DNA of 64,000 nucleotides, taken from the NCBI RefSeq assembly GCF_001648155.1, contig NZ_CP015199.1:2304501-2368500 (forward strand), in the 5' to 3' direction. This document shows, piece after piece, positions 1 through 7,845 of the stretch. Position 1 is the stretch's first letter, and every line of letters begins with the position of its first letter. Origin of the DNA: Chryseobacterium glaciei (GTDB lineage: Bacteria > Bacteroidota > Bacteroidia > Flavobacteriales > Weeksellaceae). The notes below the pieces were generated by a model. That model worked only from the letters and a program-made list of their open reading frames with translations. It was not told the DNA's origin and made no database searches. The translations under genes and the position numbers were made by a program.

Positions 1-39
1 TTATCCGAAAAGCCAGGATTAGGAATTTCGTTAAAATAA
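1..39 (+). CDS. 3' end of an unidentified gene (partial)
   Basis: Frame 1 is open from the window edge for 12 codons and ends in TAA. The visible tail ends in GLGISLK, with the polar/hydrophobic alternation common at the last strand of outer-membrane beta-barrels. Twelve codons is very little, so this could be chance; the other plus-strand frames are no more convincing. Confidence 0.3.
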   Translation, partial: LSEKPGLGISLK

Positions 40-63
40 AAAAAGCCTTCAAACGAAGACTTT
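35..63 (-). terminator. Terminator of the cytochrome c gene
   Basis: AAAGTCTTC, loop GTTT, GAAGGCTTT on the minus strand (one G-U pair), followed directly by a T-rich tract. It lies just after the stop of the cytochrome gene in its reading direction. Confidence 0.6.
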
Positions 64-85
64 AGATGTATTTAATTGTAAGAAA

Positions 86-376
86 TTACTTTTTCACAGA
101 AACAATATAATCGTAAACCCACTGATGTTGTTCATCTGTTAACTTCGCTTTTGGAGCCATAGAATTCATAATTCCGACCCATTGCACAGAAGTATGCGCT
201 GTAGGATCTGGTAATTTATGACATCTTGTGCATGAGTTTTCAAAGATTGTTTTTCCTTGAGCAATTTGCTCTGCCGTAGAAGTTGAAGCCATCGGAGCGG
301 TTGCCGTCGTTGCTTTTGGCGTACAAGATGCTAATAAAACAGCAGTGAATGATGCTATGGCGAATATTTTTTTCAT
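86..376 (-). CDS. Small monoheme c-type cytochrome lipoprotein
   Basis: A 96-residue exported protein. Residues 1-18 form a lipoprotein signal peptide (MKKIFAIASF start, lipobox ending at Cys18). A Thr/Ala-rich linker leads to the single heme-binding motif CTRCH at residues 49-53; Met residues around 70-76 (IMNSMAP) can supply the sixth heme ligand. The fold is that of a short class I cytochrome c, anchored to a membrane and probably moving electrons in the periplasm. The redox partner is unknown and the neighbours give no clue. An ATG 24 bases upstream would put eight polar residues before the signal peptide, so I chose the inner start. Confidence 0.85.
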   Translation of the reverse strand: MKKIFAIASFTAVLLASCTPKATTATAPMASTSTAEQIAQGKTIFENSCTRCHKLPDPTAHTSVQWVGIMNSMAPKAKLTDEQHQWVYDYIVSVKK

Positions 377-475
377 ATTTAAACTATTTGATTGAAACAA
401 ATGTAGGAAATTCCCTTTTTCATTGATAAAATAATACTTAATTTAGAAGAAATACAAATTAGGAAAAGAGAAAAA

Positions 476-638
476 GTGAATGGTGAATTTTTTGAAATGC
501 TTTAAATTATTTTTTTTAACGCAAGGTTTGCAAAAATTTTATTATACAAACTTTGCGATCCTTGGGTTTAAATAGTTTCAAGATAATAAAGATGTCTAAA
601 AATTCATAAGCAAAGCAAATTCACTATTGACCATTCAC
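476..638. repeat. Dispersed palindromic repeat, copy 1
   Basis: The left arm GTGAATGGTGAATTT (476-490) and the right arm (609-638, AGCAAAGCAAATTCAC then TATTGACCATTCAC) form an imperfect inverted repeat. The right arm is nearly the same as the right arm of the element at 15371-15398. It occupies most of the gap before meaB and carries a second repeat type in its loop. Confidence 0.6.
519..570. repeat. TTTGCG-type dispersed repeat nested in the palindromic element
   Basis: An ACGCAAGG...TTTGCAAA segment is followed by CAAACTTTGCGATCCTTGG and GTTTAAA. The words CTTTGCG, CCTTG and GTTTAAA recur between thiD and thiE (57.4 kb) and between thiH and thiF (60.1 kb). Repeats of this kind are frequent between genes in Flavobacteriia. 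Confidence 0.45.
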
Positions 639-657
639 GGTTTAATCCTTATTTTTG
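627..657 (+). promoter_or_regulatory. Candidate promoter of meaB
   Basis: TTG (627-629), 20 bp, then TATTTTTG (650-657), a full match to the Bacteroidetes -33/-7 consensus. The -33 TTG lies inside the right arm of the dispersed palindromic repeat. The -7 box ends only 5 bases before the ATG, so the transcript would be leaderless or nearly so. Confidence 0.55.
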
Positions 658-662
658 AACTA

Positions 663-1652
663 ATGAAATTTTCTACACAAGAGCTTATAGAAGGAATACA
701 GTCAGGCAATAAACGGTTGATCGCAAAAGCTATTACTTTGGTTGAAAGCAAAAAAGCCGAACATAGAATTCAGGCTGAAGATTTATTAAAACAAATCATG
801 CCTTTCACCGGAAAATCTGTTCGTGTAGGAATTACAGGTGTTCCAGGAGCCGGAAAATCAACTTTTATAGAAAATTTTGGAAGACTTGTGATTTCTCACG
901 GTAAAAAGGTCGCTGTTCTGGCTATTGATCCAAGTTCAGCGATCAATAAAGGGAGTATTTTGGGTGATAAAACCCGAATGGAAGAACTTTCGAAGGAAGA
1001 AAATGCTTTTATCCGACCTTCCCCGAGCTCGGGATTTTTAGGCGGTGTTGCGAATACAACTTTTGAAACGATGATGATCTGCGAAGCGGCAGGTTACGAT
1101 TATATTTTAATTGAAACCGTTGGAGTGGGGCAGTCCGAGGTTTTGGTTGCCGATATTACCGATGTGTTTTTATTTTTAAAAATCATTGGGGGTGGAGACG
1201 AACTTCAAGGGATAAAAAGAGGTATCATGGAAATGGTTGACCTAATTTTCATTAATAAAGTAGATCAGGATAACCTTCAAAAAGCAAAAAATACAAGACT
1301 TGAATTAAAAAGAGCACTTGATTTTATTCCGCCCAAAGAAAAAGACTGGAAAATTCCTGTTTTGCTAGGTTCTGCGCTAAATAACGAAGGTTTAGGAGAG
1401 ATTTACGCTAAAATTGATGAATTCATCGATTTAAAAAAGAAAACTGAACGCTTTGAAATTGTAAGAACTCAACAAGCCGAAAAACGTTTTGAGTATTGGG
1501 TTCAGGAATATATTTTAGCGATGATGAAAAAAAGTGATTCCGTAGAAGAAGCGTATCTTGACCATAAAAAAAATGCTTCGACAATGGTTTCAAATCCAAG
1601 TACCGAAGCAAAATTATTTGTTGAAAAATTTCTTTCTAAAGACTCTGATTAA
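663..1652 (+). CDS. meaB: Methylmalonyl-CoA mutase-associated GTPase MeaB
   Basis: A 329-residue P-loop GTPase of the ArgK/MeaB family, the chaperone that loads and protects adenosylcobalamin in methylmalonyl-CoA mutase. The Walker A motif GVPGAGKS is at about residues 59-66. The family blocks AIDPSSAINKGSILGDK and TVGVGQSE (switch/Walker B region) and the guanine-specificity motif NKVD all follow in order, and the length is normal. The start at MKFSTQEL matches the family N-terminus; a TTG 36 bases upstream is open but falls in the -33 box. No mutase gene lies in the window. The stop overlaps the stop of the convergent DUF4251 gene by 3 bases. Confidence 0.93.
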   Translation: MKFSTQELIEGIQSGNKRLIAKAITLVESKKAEHRIQAEDLLKQIMPFTGKSVRVGITGVPGAGKSTFIENFGRLVISHGKKVAVLAIDPSSAINKGSILGDKTRMEELSKEENAFIRPSPSSGFLGGVANTTFETMMICEAAGYDYILIETVGVGQSEVLVADITDVFLFLKIIGGGDELQGIKRGIMEMVDLIFINKVDQDNLQKAKNTRLELKRALDFIPPKEKDWKIPVLLGSALNNEGLGEIYAKIDEFIDLKKKTERFEIVRTQQAEKRFEYWVQEYILAMMKKSDSVEEAYLDHKKNASTMVSNPSTEAKLFVEKFLSKDSD

Positions 1653-2185
1653 GGCTGTTTTGGCGTAGTTTCTTCATTTTTAGAAATATATCCGTCATAA
1701 GAGATTGGCTGTCTGTCATTACTTCTCATTGAGGTAAATGCTTTTCCGTTTTTATAAACTTCTATGATGATTTCATCTACATTATTTACATCGTTAGGTT
1801 TGATTTTAATGATCCATTTTCCTTTTTTATTCTGAGATTTATTAACTGTAAAATCTTTTGAAGTAAATCTGTAACTGTTATCACCACCATAATTTGCTTT
1901 AAATGATCTTCCAAAATAGGGAAGTACAACATCCAAAACATTATTTTTTATTTCAATGGTGTAGTCTCCATTTAAATCTAAAATTCTCGTTGCGGTAGAA
2001 TTCGGCATAGAATTCATCACTCGGATAACATCATAATTGGTAGGGTTGGCTCTTTCTGCATGGAAGGTAAACTCCTGAGAATTTACCAATGCATCGACTG
2101 TTTTGGAATCTGTATCCTGTGCAGAAAAACTCTGGAAGAAAAACAAAAATCCAAAAACGAATATGATTGAAATATACTTTTTCAT
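1649..2185 (-). CDS. Secreted DUF4251 family protein
   Basis: A 178-residue protein with a signal peptide (MKKYISIIFVFGFLFFFQSFSAQ, cleavage near residue 23). The DUF4251 hallmarks are present: an early segment LVNSQEFTFHAERA, the central VVLPYFGRSFKANYGGD block, a KGKWIIKIKP strand and the near-terminal NDRQPISYDGYI. The family is confined largely to Bacteroidota, is predicted periplasmic or surface-exposed, and has no known function. The ATG 33 bases upstream is rejected because it precedes a clean signal peptide. It is a single gene, convergent with meaB. Confidence 0.85.
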   Translation of the reverse strand: MKKYISIIFVFGFLFFFQSFSAQDTDSKTVDALVNSQEFTFHAERANPTNYDVIRVMNSMPNSTATRILDLNGDYTIEIKNNVLDVVLPYFGRSFKANYGGDNSYRFTSKDFTVNKSQNKKGKWIIKIKPNDVNNVDEIIIEVYKNGKAFTSMRSNDRQPISYDGYISKNEETTPKQP

Positions 2186-2293
2186 GATAGTAAAATAATT
2201 ATTAAATTTATATAGCAAAATGTATGCAAATATATTGTTAAAATATATTTTGGAATAGAAATTGTTAGGCTTGAATTAATAACACTCGAATAT

Positions 2294-3100
2294 ATGAAAA
2301 TAACACATCTATTAGGAATCGGAGCTGTTGCTCTATCGGTTTCAGCTTGTACAACAAACCCTATTACGGGAAGGTCTTCTTTGCAGATTGCAAATAATTC
2401 AGAAATTTTAACAATGTCTGCACAGGAATATAAAACGACATTGTCTAAAGGTAAAGTAATCAGCGGGACAGCGGATGCGAAAAGAGTGGTAAGTGTAGGA
2501 AGCAGAATTAAAAGTGCTGCAGAAAGATATTATCAAACTATTGGTAGATCTGCAGATCTTGCGAATTACAGTTGGGAATTTAATCTATTACAAAGCAGTG
2601 AGCTAAACGCATGGTGTATGCCGGGTGGAAAAGTTGCCGTTTACACAGGAATTTTACCTGTAACTAAAAATGATAACGGTCTTGCAGTTGTAATGGGTCA
2701 CGAGGTTTCTCATGCATTAGCCGGTCATGGAAATGAAAGAATTTCTCAGGCAATGGTTGCTCAGTACGGAGGTTCTATTTTAGGTGGAACAATTTCTAAC
2801 TCTCAATGGGCTGGAATCTTTGAGAAAGTATATCCAATTGGTTCTCAGGTTGCTTTATTGAAGTACGGAAGAAACCAGGAATCTGAAGCGGATGAAATGG
2901 GATTATATTTAATGTCTATGGCAGGATATGACCCAAGAGAAGCCGTTCCTTTCTGGAATAGAATGGAATCTGCATCTAAAGGAGGCAGGCAACCAGAGTT
3001 TTTATCAACTCACCCAAATCCTGAAACAAGAATTTCAGATATTAATAAAGATTTACCAAAAGCTTTAGAATATTATAAGGCTGCGGGAGGAAAAATTTAA
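2294..3100 (+). CDS. M48 family metalloprotease lipoprotein
   Basis: A 268-residue exported zinc peptidase. A lipoprotein signal ends at Cys19 (SVSAC). The zinc site HEVSH sits at residues 136-140 within VVMGHEVSHALAGHGNER, and the third ligand is Glu198 in QESEADEMG. The family's His near the C-terminus is seen in STHPNPETRISDI. This is the BepA/YcaL/LoiP-like group of periplasmic proteases that degrade or help fold outer-membrane proteins. It has no transmembrane segments beyond the signal and no TPR domain, so it is closest to the short LoiP/YcaL type. It is transcribed alone and followed by a strong terminator. Confidence 0.9.
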   Translation: MKITHLLGIGAVALSVSACTTNPITGRSSLQIANNSEILTMSAQEYKTTLSKGKVISGTADAKRVVSVGSRIKSAAERYYQTIGRSADLANYSWEFNLLQSSELNAWCMPGGKVAVYTGILPVTKNDNGLAVVMGHEVSHALAGHGNERISQAMVAQYGGSILGGTISNSQWAGIFEKVYPIGSQVALLKYGRNQESEADEMGLYLMSMAGYDPREAVPFWNRMESASKGGRQPEFLSTHPNPETRISDINKDLPKALEYYKAAGGKI

Positions 3101-3128
3101 TTAAGATAGAATTTTAATCTTGAATAAG

Positions 3129-3166
3129 GCCTTATTAAATTTTTAGTAAATTTGGTAAGGCTTTTT
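3129..3166 (+). terminator. Rho-independent terminator after the M48 protease
   Basis: A 14-bp stem (3129-3142 with 3148-3161, two G-U pairs), a 5-base loop and a TTTTT tract. Confidence 0.8.
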
Positions 3167-3191
3167 AATTTAATCACTTAAACACAATATT

Positions 3192-3503
3192 ATGAAGAGT
3201 TTATCAATTACAGGACTTATACTTTTGGCAGTCTCCACATTGCTGTTTTATCTTACAACCGATTTTACTGTTGAGAAAATAGGGCTTCCTCATATCATGG
3301 GCGTTATGGCGGGAGTTGGAATTGGTTTAATAATTGGCGGAATGGTTGGTTATGTAAGTAAAGGAAGTGCCATCAAAGCTGATCAAAAGAAAAAAGAATT
3401 CAAACAACTACAAAAAGATAAAGAAGATCTTGAAAAACAGGCTGCAGATATTGCAAAACGTGAAGCGGAACTTCAGGCTCAAAATAATAATCCTCAAATT
3501 TAA
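3192..3503 (+). CDS. Small membrane protein with coiled-coil tail
   Basis: 103 residues. There are two hydrophobic segments, about 3-22 (SITGLILLAVSTLLFYLT) and 34-56 (glycine-rich, GVGIGLIIGGMVGYV), then a charged helix of about 45 residues (KADQKKKEFKQLQKDK, then a Lys/Glu-rich run) that should form a coiled coil on one side of the inner membrane. I do not recognise a named family. The position between two terminators shows a single-gene unit. A scaffold or stress-related membrane protein is possible, but nothing in the sequence fixes a role. Confidence 0.75.
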   Translation: MKSLSITGLILLAVSTLLFYLTTDFTVEKIGLPHIMGVMAGVGIGLIIGGMVGYVSKGSAIKADQKKKEFKQLQKDKEDLEKQAADIAKREAELQAQNNNPQI

Positions 3504-3518
3504 AATTTGAGGATTATT
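3486..3518 (+). terminator. Terminator overlapping the stop of the small membrane protein gene
   Basis: AATAATCCTCAAATTT and its exact complement (3503-3518) form a 16-bp inverted repeat that includes the stop codon. It lies between two convergent genes and may serve both. Confidence 0.65.
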
Positions 3519-3541
3519 TATAATTGTTATTTTCGAATCAA

Positions 3542-4159
3542 TTAAAACTTGTAACCTACACCAACCATAAATAAGTTGGGTCTGTTATCATATCTGATTT
3601 CTTCACCAGATACTTTATTGATGAAGTTTCTGCTGTCCTTACCGAAAGCACCTTCATATTTTGCGTTTACTATCAATTTTTTAATTTCAAGTTGAGCCCC
3701 GAATTGGTAACCAACCGTGAAATTATCTCTTGCATTTTCTGAGAAATCGTTGTAAGTATCTTCTTTGCTTAAGTTATAGCTTGCAACAGGTCCGATAAAT
3801 ACACCCAACATATCTCCAACCACCTTGTGACCTACAAGAACCGGTAAATCGATACGATTGTTTTTAATATCAAAAGTTGTATTAGAAACAGGATCTGTAA
3901 ATTCGTTTTTAAAAGTCGTGTAATATAATTCCGGCATTAGGAAAAATGACATCGGAAGACTTGCTTTTAATGAAAGTCCTATGTTGAATCCTACATTATT
4001 TTTACCTGTATTTTCTATTGCAGCATTGGCTGTGTTAGAAATGTTTTTCCATGAAGGCGAACCCGTTGGAAAGATTAAATTTGCCTTACCTGCAAGTGAA
4101 ATCTGTGCAGTTGCAAACATAGAAAACCCTATTAAGGCTATACTAAATACCTTTTTCAT
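3542..4159 (-). CDS. Outer-membrane beta-barrel protein (porin/PorT-like)
   Basis: 205 residues with a signal peptide (MKKVFSIALIGFSMFATAQ). The rest alternates polar and hydrophobic residues in strands typical of an 8-stranded barrel: KANLIFP, VGFNIGLSLKASL, FLMPELYYTTF, FTVGYQFGAQLEI, LIVNAKYEGAF, and a terminal strand LFMVGVGYKF ending in Phe, the BAM signal. This is the outer-membrane beta-barrel domain group common in Bacteroidota. Its start codon lies 17 bases inside the end of mlaF, so it is probably co-transcribed with mlaE-mlaF, which fits an envelope role. The substrate is unknown. Confidence 0.8.
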   Translation of the reverse strand: MKKVFSIALIGFSMFATAQISLAGKANLIFPTGSPSWKNISNTANAAIENTGKNNVGFNIGLSLKASLPMSFFLMPELYYTTFKNEFTDPVSNTTFDIKNNRIDLPVLVGHKVVGDMLGVFIGPVASYNLSKEDTYNDFSENARDNFTVGYQFGAQLEIKKLIVNAKYEGAFGKDSRNFINKVSGEEIRYDNRPNLFMVGVGYKF

Positions 4160-4958
4160 TATCGTCTAGTTTAGTTATTGTATTCTCAATAGTTTTATGA
4201 TTTTCGAGTAAATACTCTCTCAATTCTTTAAATAGCTCTGATGAATAAACGAAGTCAATAAGATTTTTATTGCCCGCTGTGATCAATACATCTTTATTTC
4301 CTTCCCATTCTTTGATTCCTAATCTCAGATAAACAATCTTTTCACCGATCGTCATTACAGAGTTCATATCATGGGTGTTGATGATGGTTGTCGTGTTGTA
4401 TTCTTTGGTGATTTCAAGCAAAAGATCATCAATTACATTAGATGTATAAGGATCTAATCCTGAGTTTGGTTCATCACAGAATAAATATTTAGGGTGATTT
4501 ACAATTGCTCTTGCAATCGCAACCCTTTTTTGCATCCCTCCGGAAATTTCAGATGGAAATTTTCTGTTGGCTTTATCTAAATGTACCCTTCCGATTACCT
4601 CAAAAACCCTTCTTTTTTTCTCTCTAAAAGTTAGATTAGTGAACATATCCAAAGGAAACATAATGTTTTCTTCTACTGTTAAAGAGTCAAACAAAGCACT
4701 TCCCTGGAATAAAGTTCCGATCTCAGAACGTAAATGCTGTTTTTCTTCTCGGTTCATCACATTGATATCTCTTCCGTCGAAAAGGATTTCTCCTGATGAA
4801 GGCTGATAAACATTCAATAAACTTTTAAGGAAAACCGTTTTTCCGGAACCACTCTGTCCAATAATTAAGTTGACTTTTCCTTTATCAAAAGTGGTTGTAA
4901 TACCTTTAAGTACTTCAACTTCGTCAAAACTTTTCTTAAGATTTTTTACCTCAATCAT
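4143..4958 (-). CDS. mlaF: MlaF-type ABC transporter ATP-binding protein
   Basis: A 271-residue ATPase of the Mla/Mce lipid transporter. Walker A GQSGSGKT is at 34-41, the Q-loop follows in GTLFQGS, the signature ISGGMQ is near 138-143, Walker B LFCDEP at 159-164, and the H-loop NTHDM near 195. SGGMQKRVAIARA and DEPNSGLDP are the MlaF-specific forms. It powers movement of phospholipids between the inner and outer membrane with MlaE. The ATG overlaps the stop of mlaE by one base (TAATG), so the two are translationally coupled; the longer ORF start, 60 bases upstream, lies inside mlaE. Confidence 0.93.
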   Translation of the reverse strand: MIEVKNLKKSFDEVEVLKGITTTFDKGKVNLIIGQSGSGKTVFLKSLLNVYQPSSGEILFDGRDINVMNREEKQHLRSEIGTLFQGSALFDSLTVEENIMFPLDMFTNLTFREKKRRVFEVIGRVHLDKANRKFPSEISGGMQKRVAIARAIVNHPKYLFCDEPNSGLDPYTSNVIDDLLLEITKEYNTTTIINTHDMNSVMTIGEKIVYLRLGIKEWEGNKDVLITAGNKNLIDFVYSSELFKELREYLLENHKTIENTITKLDDNEKGI

Positions 4959-5710
4959 TAGCTTAATACTAATTGGGTTAATACTAATTCTGAAAGGATA
5001 ATGAAAACCATCGTCCAAACCACGGCTTGTGTACTTGCTCTACCTACTTCCAGTGAACCTCCTTTTACGTTATATCCGAAATAAGAAGGAACTGTTGCAA
5101 TGATAAAAGCAAAAACAATTGTTTTTAAAAATGCATAGAAGATAAATAAATTAGGCATAAACATTTGTATACCAGTTATATAATCGGCTTTTGTCCAGTT
5201 TCCGGTTAAAACTCCTGCAAGATATCCTCCGCCAATACCAAAAACGATACTGATGGCAATAAGGAGTGGATTAAAAATAACGCATGCAAGTATTTTAGGA
5301 AGTATCAAAAAGTTAGGTGAATTTACTCCCATGATATCTAATGCATCAATTTGTTCTGAAACCCTCATTGTTCCAATACTGGAAGCAATATATGAGCCAA
5401 CTTTTCCTGCCAAGATCAGACTGATAATGGTTGGTGAAAATTCTAAAACCAATACCGCTTTCGTTGCGTATCCTACAAATGCAGGTGGAATTGGGAAAGA
5501 TGAAGAGTGGAAGTTATTATACATCTGAATGGCAACTACCGCCCCTACGAATATAGATGTGAAGATAACCAACCCAAAAGAGTTGACTCCTAAATCATTA
5601 ATTTCCCTCATGAACAGCTTCCAGAAAACCCTCATTTTCTGAGGCTTCTGTACGGATTTACCCATGAGGATGATGTATTCTCCTATCGCTGAAAAAAACT
5701 TTTTTAACAT
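4958..5710 (-). CDS. mlaE: MlaE-type ABC transporter permease
   Basis: A 250-residue integral inner-membrane protein of the MlaE/DUF140 family. Family blocks seen are an amphipathic N-terminal helix (MLKKFFSAIGEYI), FVGAVVAIQM, the conserved LEFSPTIISLILAGKVGSYIAS helix, EQIDALDIMGVN, and a hydrophobic C-terminus (TQAVVWTMVFIILSELVL). It is the membrane channel of the phospholipid transporter whose ATPase is encoded next. The MCE-domain partner is not adjacent; an MlaD gene lies 17 kb away at 22.5 kb. A terminator separates it from the glycosyltransferase upstream. Confidence 0.92.
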   Translation of the reverse strand: MLKKFFSAIGEYIILMGKSVQKPQKMRVFWKLFMREINDLGVNSFGLVIFTSIFVGAVVAIQMYNNFHSSSFPIPPAFVGYATKAVLVLEFSPTIISLILAGKVGSYIASSIGTMRVSEQIDALDIMGVNSPNFLILPKILACVIFNPLLIAISIVFGIGGGYLAGVLTGNWTKADYITGIQMFMPNLFIFYAFLKTIVFAFIIATVPSYFGYNVKGGSLEVGRASTQAVVWTMVFIILSELVLTQLVLS

Positions 5711-5749
5711 TCTGCTAAATTAGACTTTTTTTATTTAATTGATAGTAAA

Positions 5750-5786
5750 GCTAAGATTAGGGTTTGGTTTCAATCTTAATCTCAGC
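5750..5786 (-). terminator. Terminator after the sugar-phosphate transferase gene
   Basis: Read on the minus strand, GCTGAGATTA pairs with TAATCTTAGC (one G-U pair) around a 17-base loop, followed by TTTACT. It separates the polysaccharide gene from mlaE. Confidence 0.55.
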
Positions 5787-5792
5787 CTTACT

Positions 5793-7163
5793 TTATTTTG
5801 CATTTTTATCTCCTGTGATCACCAGTAAAACAGTTTTTAAAATGATGACCATATCTAAGACAAAACTCCAGTTTCTAACGTAAAAGGCATCTGCCAGAAT
5901 ACGTTTATTCATCTCAACTTCTTTATCACCCGAATCTCCGCGTAAGCCGTTCACCTGTGCAAGACCCGTAATTCCAGGGCTTACCATGCTTCTTAAACTG
6001 TATCTTCCGATCTTCGGTTTATAATAATTATCTACGGCCAGCATGTGGGGTCTTGGTCCTACGATTGACATTTCGCCTTTCAATACGTTGATGAATTGTG
6101 GCATTTCGTCAAGACTTGTTTTCCTTAAAAATTTACCAATTTTCGTAATTCTGGAATCATTTTCCTCAGTTGTTTTAGTGGAAGAGTCCTCATTAACGAT
6201 CATGGTTCGGAATTTAATACAATTAAAAACCTCTTCATGAAAGCCATATCGTTTCTGCAAAAATAAAACCGGACCTTTAGAAGTTGTCTTTATTAATATA
6301 GCAATGATTGGAAATAGCCACGAACAGATGAAAATTAATATAAAAAACGAAAAAGTAATATCAAAAATCCTTTTCAGTAAATGATTCGAATAATAATCTA
6401 AAGGATATCTTGCCTGATTTAAAACGGGTTGGGTCTGAATATACGCCAGATCATAAAGGAAAAAATCATTTTGAGTGATACTCGGAACCAATGAAATGTG
6501 AACTTTATTAGCTTCTGCCAATCGGAAAATTTCATCTTCTTTCTTTTCATCAAAAGAGTTTTCTGATGGGAAAAATAAAGTATGTATTCCATTGTTTTTC
6601 CAAAATTCTACCAACTCAAAAGGATTGATTTCAGATTTATCGTATTCAAAAATTTTGTAACCGTAATCTTTTCTTTCGCTGAATATATTTTTTAATATTT
6701 CCGTAGAACTGTTTTCATTCAGGAACATTATATTTCTGTAATTAATACCCAGGCTTCGGAAGTACTTGATTCCGAAATAGATAAGGGATTTAGCGAGAAA
6801 TATAAAGAAAAACAGATAAAAAGAAAGCCAGTAAATATCAGAATTAAAAAATACGTTGTAGCTTACCTTTCCTATCAATAAAACCCCAAGAATAAACAGT
6901 AAAAAGTGAATTAAAAGCCGTTCAAGAAATAAAGTATACGTTAAGTTTCTCGGAATATTATAAATTTTTGTTCTGCCGCTCAACAGCATCCAGAACATAA
7001 ATAATAATGCCAGAGAAAAAATATTTTGATACCAGGTTTCCTGATTGTACTTTAAATTTTCATTCCTACTTACAAAAAAGAATACGAAAACAGACGCTAT
7101 AACCAAAAGGTCTAGCAAGATAATTATCGATTTTAAATATCTAGAATATCGAATTCTTTGCAT
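5793..7163 (-). CDS. Polyprenyl-phosphate sugar-1-phosphate transferase (WcaJ-like)
   Basis: A 456-residue initiating transferase for exopolysaccharide or O-antigen repeat units. The N-terminal half has four hydrophobic segments (about 12-32, 45-62, 80-103, 108-130), then a nucleotide-binding-like domain (140-250). The C-terminal bacterial sugar transferase domain starts at KRIFDITFSFFILIF, continues with GPVLFLQKRYG and FNCIKFRTM, has the catalytic Asp-Glu pair in SLDEMPQF, and ends with SIVGPRPH and GITGLAQVNG. It moves a sugar phosphate from a UDP-sugar to undecaprenyl phosphate. No further polysaccharide genes are adjacent, but a small set lies at 34.5-38.3 kb. Confidence 0.9.
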   Translation of the reverse strand: MQRIRYSRYLKSIIILLDLLVIASVFVFFFVSRNENLKYNQETWYQNIFSLALLFMFWMLLSGRTKIYNIPRNLTYTLFLERLLIHFLLFILGVLLIGKVSYNVFFNSDIYWLSFYLFFFIFLAKSLIYFGIKYFRSLGINYRNIMFLNENSSTEILKNIFSERKDYGYKIFEYDKSEINPFELVEFWKNNGIHTLFFPSENSFDEKKEDEIFRLAEANKVHISLVPSITQNDFFLYDLAYIQTQPVLNQARYPLDYYSNHLLKRIFDITFSFFILIFICSWLFPIIAILIKTTSKGPVLFLQKRYGFHEEVFNCIKFRTMIVNEDSSTKTTEENDSRITKIGKFLRKTSLDEMPQFINVLKGEMSIVGPRPHMLAVDNYYKPKIGRYSLRSMVSPGITGLAQVNGLRGDSGDKEVEMNKRILADAFYVRNWSFVLDMVIILKTVLLVITGDKNAK

Positions 7164-7208
7164 CTATCGGCTTTTATAACGGATACGAAGAGCTAAATTA
7201 CGCTTTTT

Positions 7209-7838
7209 TTATGGTATATTAAGATATTTATGAGTCTGAACTGACGCCTGCCATTCCGGATGCTCTAAAATAAAATCCGTAATTTTAGGATACATCTCAT
7301 CGCGTTTGCTCCATTCACTTTGAAGATATAATCTACAGTTTGCTGAAACTTTTGCAGCCTGTTCTTCTGCAAATTTAAGATCGTTGTTATTGAAAACGAT
7401 TACTTTAAGCTCACTTGCCTTTTCATAAATTTCCTCTTTCGGAAGTCCCGTTTTCTTCGGTGAAAGTGTGATCCAGTCAATATGTCCGCTCATAGGATAT
7501 GCTCCCGAAGTTTCAATATGAATGGTACATCCCAATTCTTTCAATTTGGATGTTAAAATATCAAGATTCCACATTAATGGCTCGCCACCTGTTAAAACAA
7601 CGGTTTTGCAATGTTTAGCAGCTGTTTCTGCAATTTCTTCTGCATTCATTAACGGATGTAAAGTGGGGTCCCAACTTTCTTTTACATCACACCAATGACA
7701 CCCGACGTCGCAACCTCCCAATCTAATGAAATATGATGCTTTTCCCGTGTGCGCTCCTTCTCCTTGAAGAGTGTAAAAATGCTCCATCACAGGGAGCATT
7801 TTACCTTCTTTTAATAAAATATCTTCTTCTTTATTCAT
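7209..7838 (-). CDS. queE: 7-carboxy-7-deazaguanine synthase QueE
   Basis: A 209-residue radical-SAM enzyme that contracts 6-carboxytetrahydropterin to 7-carboxy-7-deazaguanine on the way to queuosine. The 4Fe-4S site is Cys43-x3-Cys47-x2-Cys50 (CDVGCHWC), preceded by the family block LQGEGAHTGKASYFIRLGG, with the SAM-binding GGEP in VLTGGEPL. The GTP cyclohydrolase-derived pathway partners (queD, queC) are not in the window. The start was chosen 7 bases after the folD stop; the next upstream ATG would overlap folD by 32 bases. It is likely expressed with folD. Confidence 0.92.
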   Translation of the reverse strand: MNKEEDILLKEGKMLPVMEHFYTLQGEGAHTGKASYFIRLGGCDVGCHWCDVKESWDPTLHPLMNAEEIAETAAKHCKTVVLTGGEPLMWNLDILTSKLKELGCTIHIETSGAYPMSGHIDWITLSPKKTGLPKEEIYEKASELKVIVFNNNDLKFAEEQAAKVSANCRLYLQSEWSKRDEMYPKITDFILEHPEWQASVQTHKYLNIP

Positions 7839-7845
7839 TTTAAAA

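Noticed and set aside
627..662. Upstream TTG start of meaB
   Set aside because: It adds 12 hydrophobic residues not found in the family and falls on the -33 promoter box.
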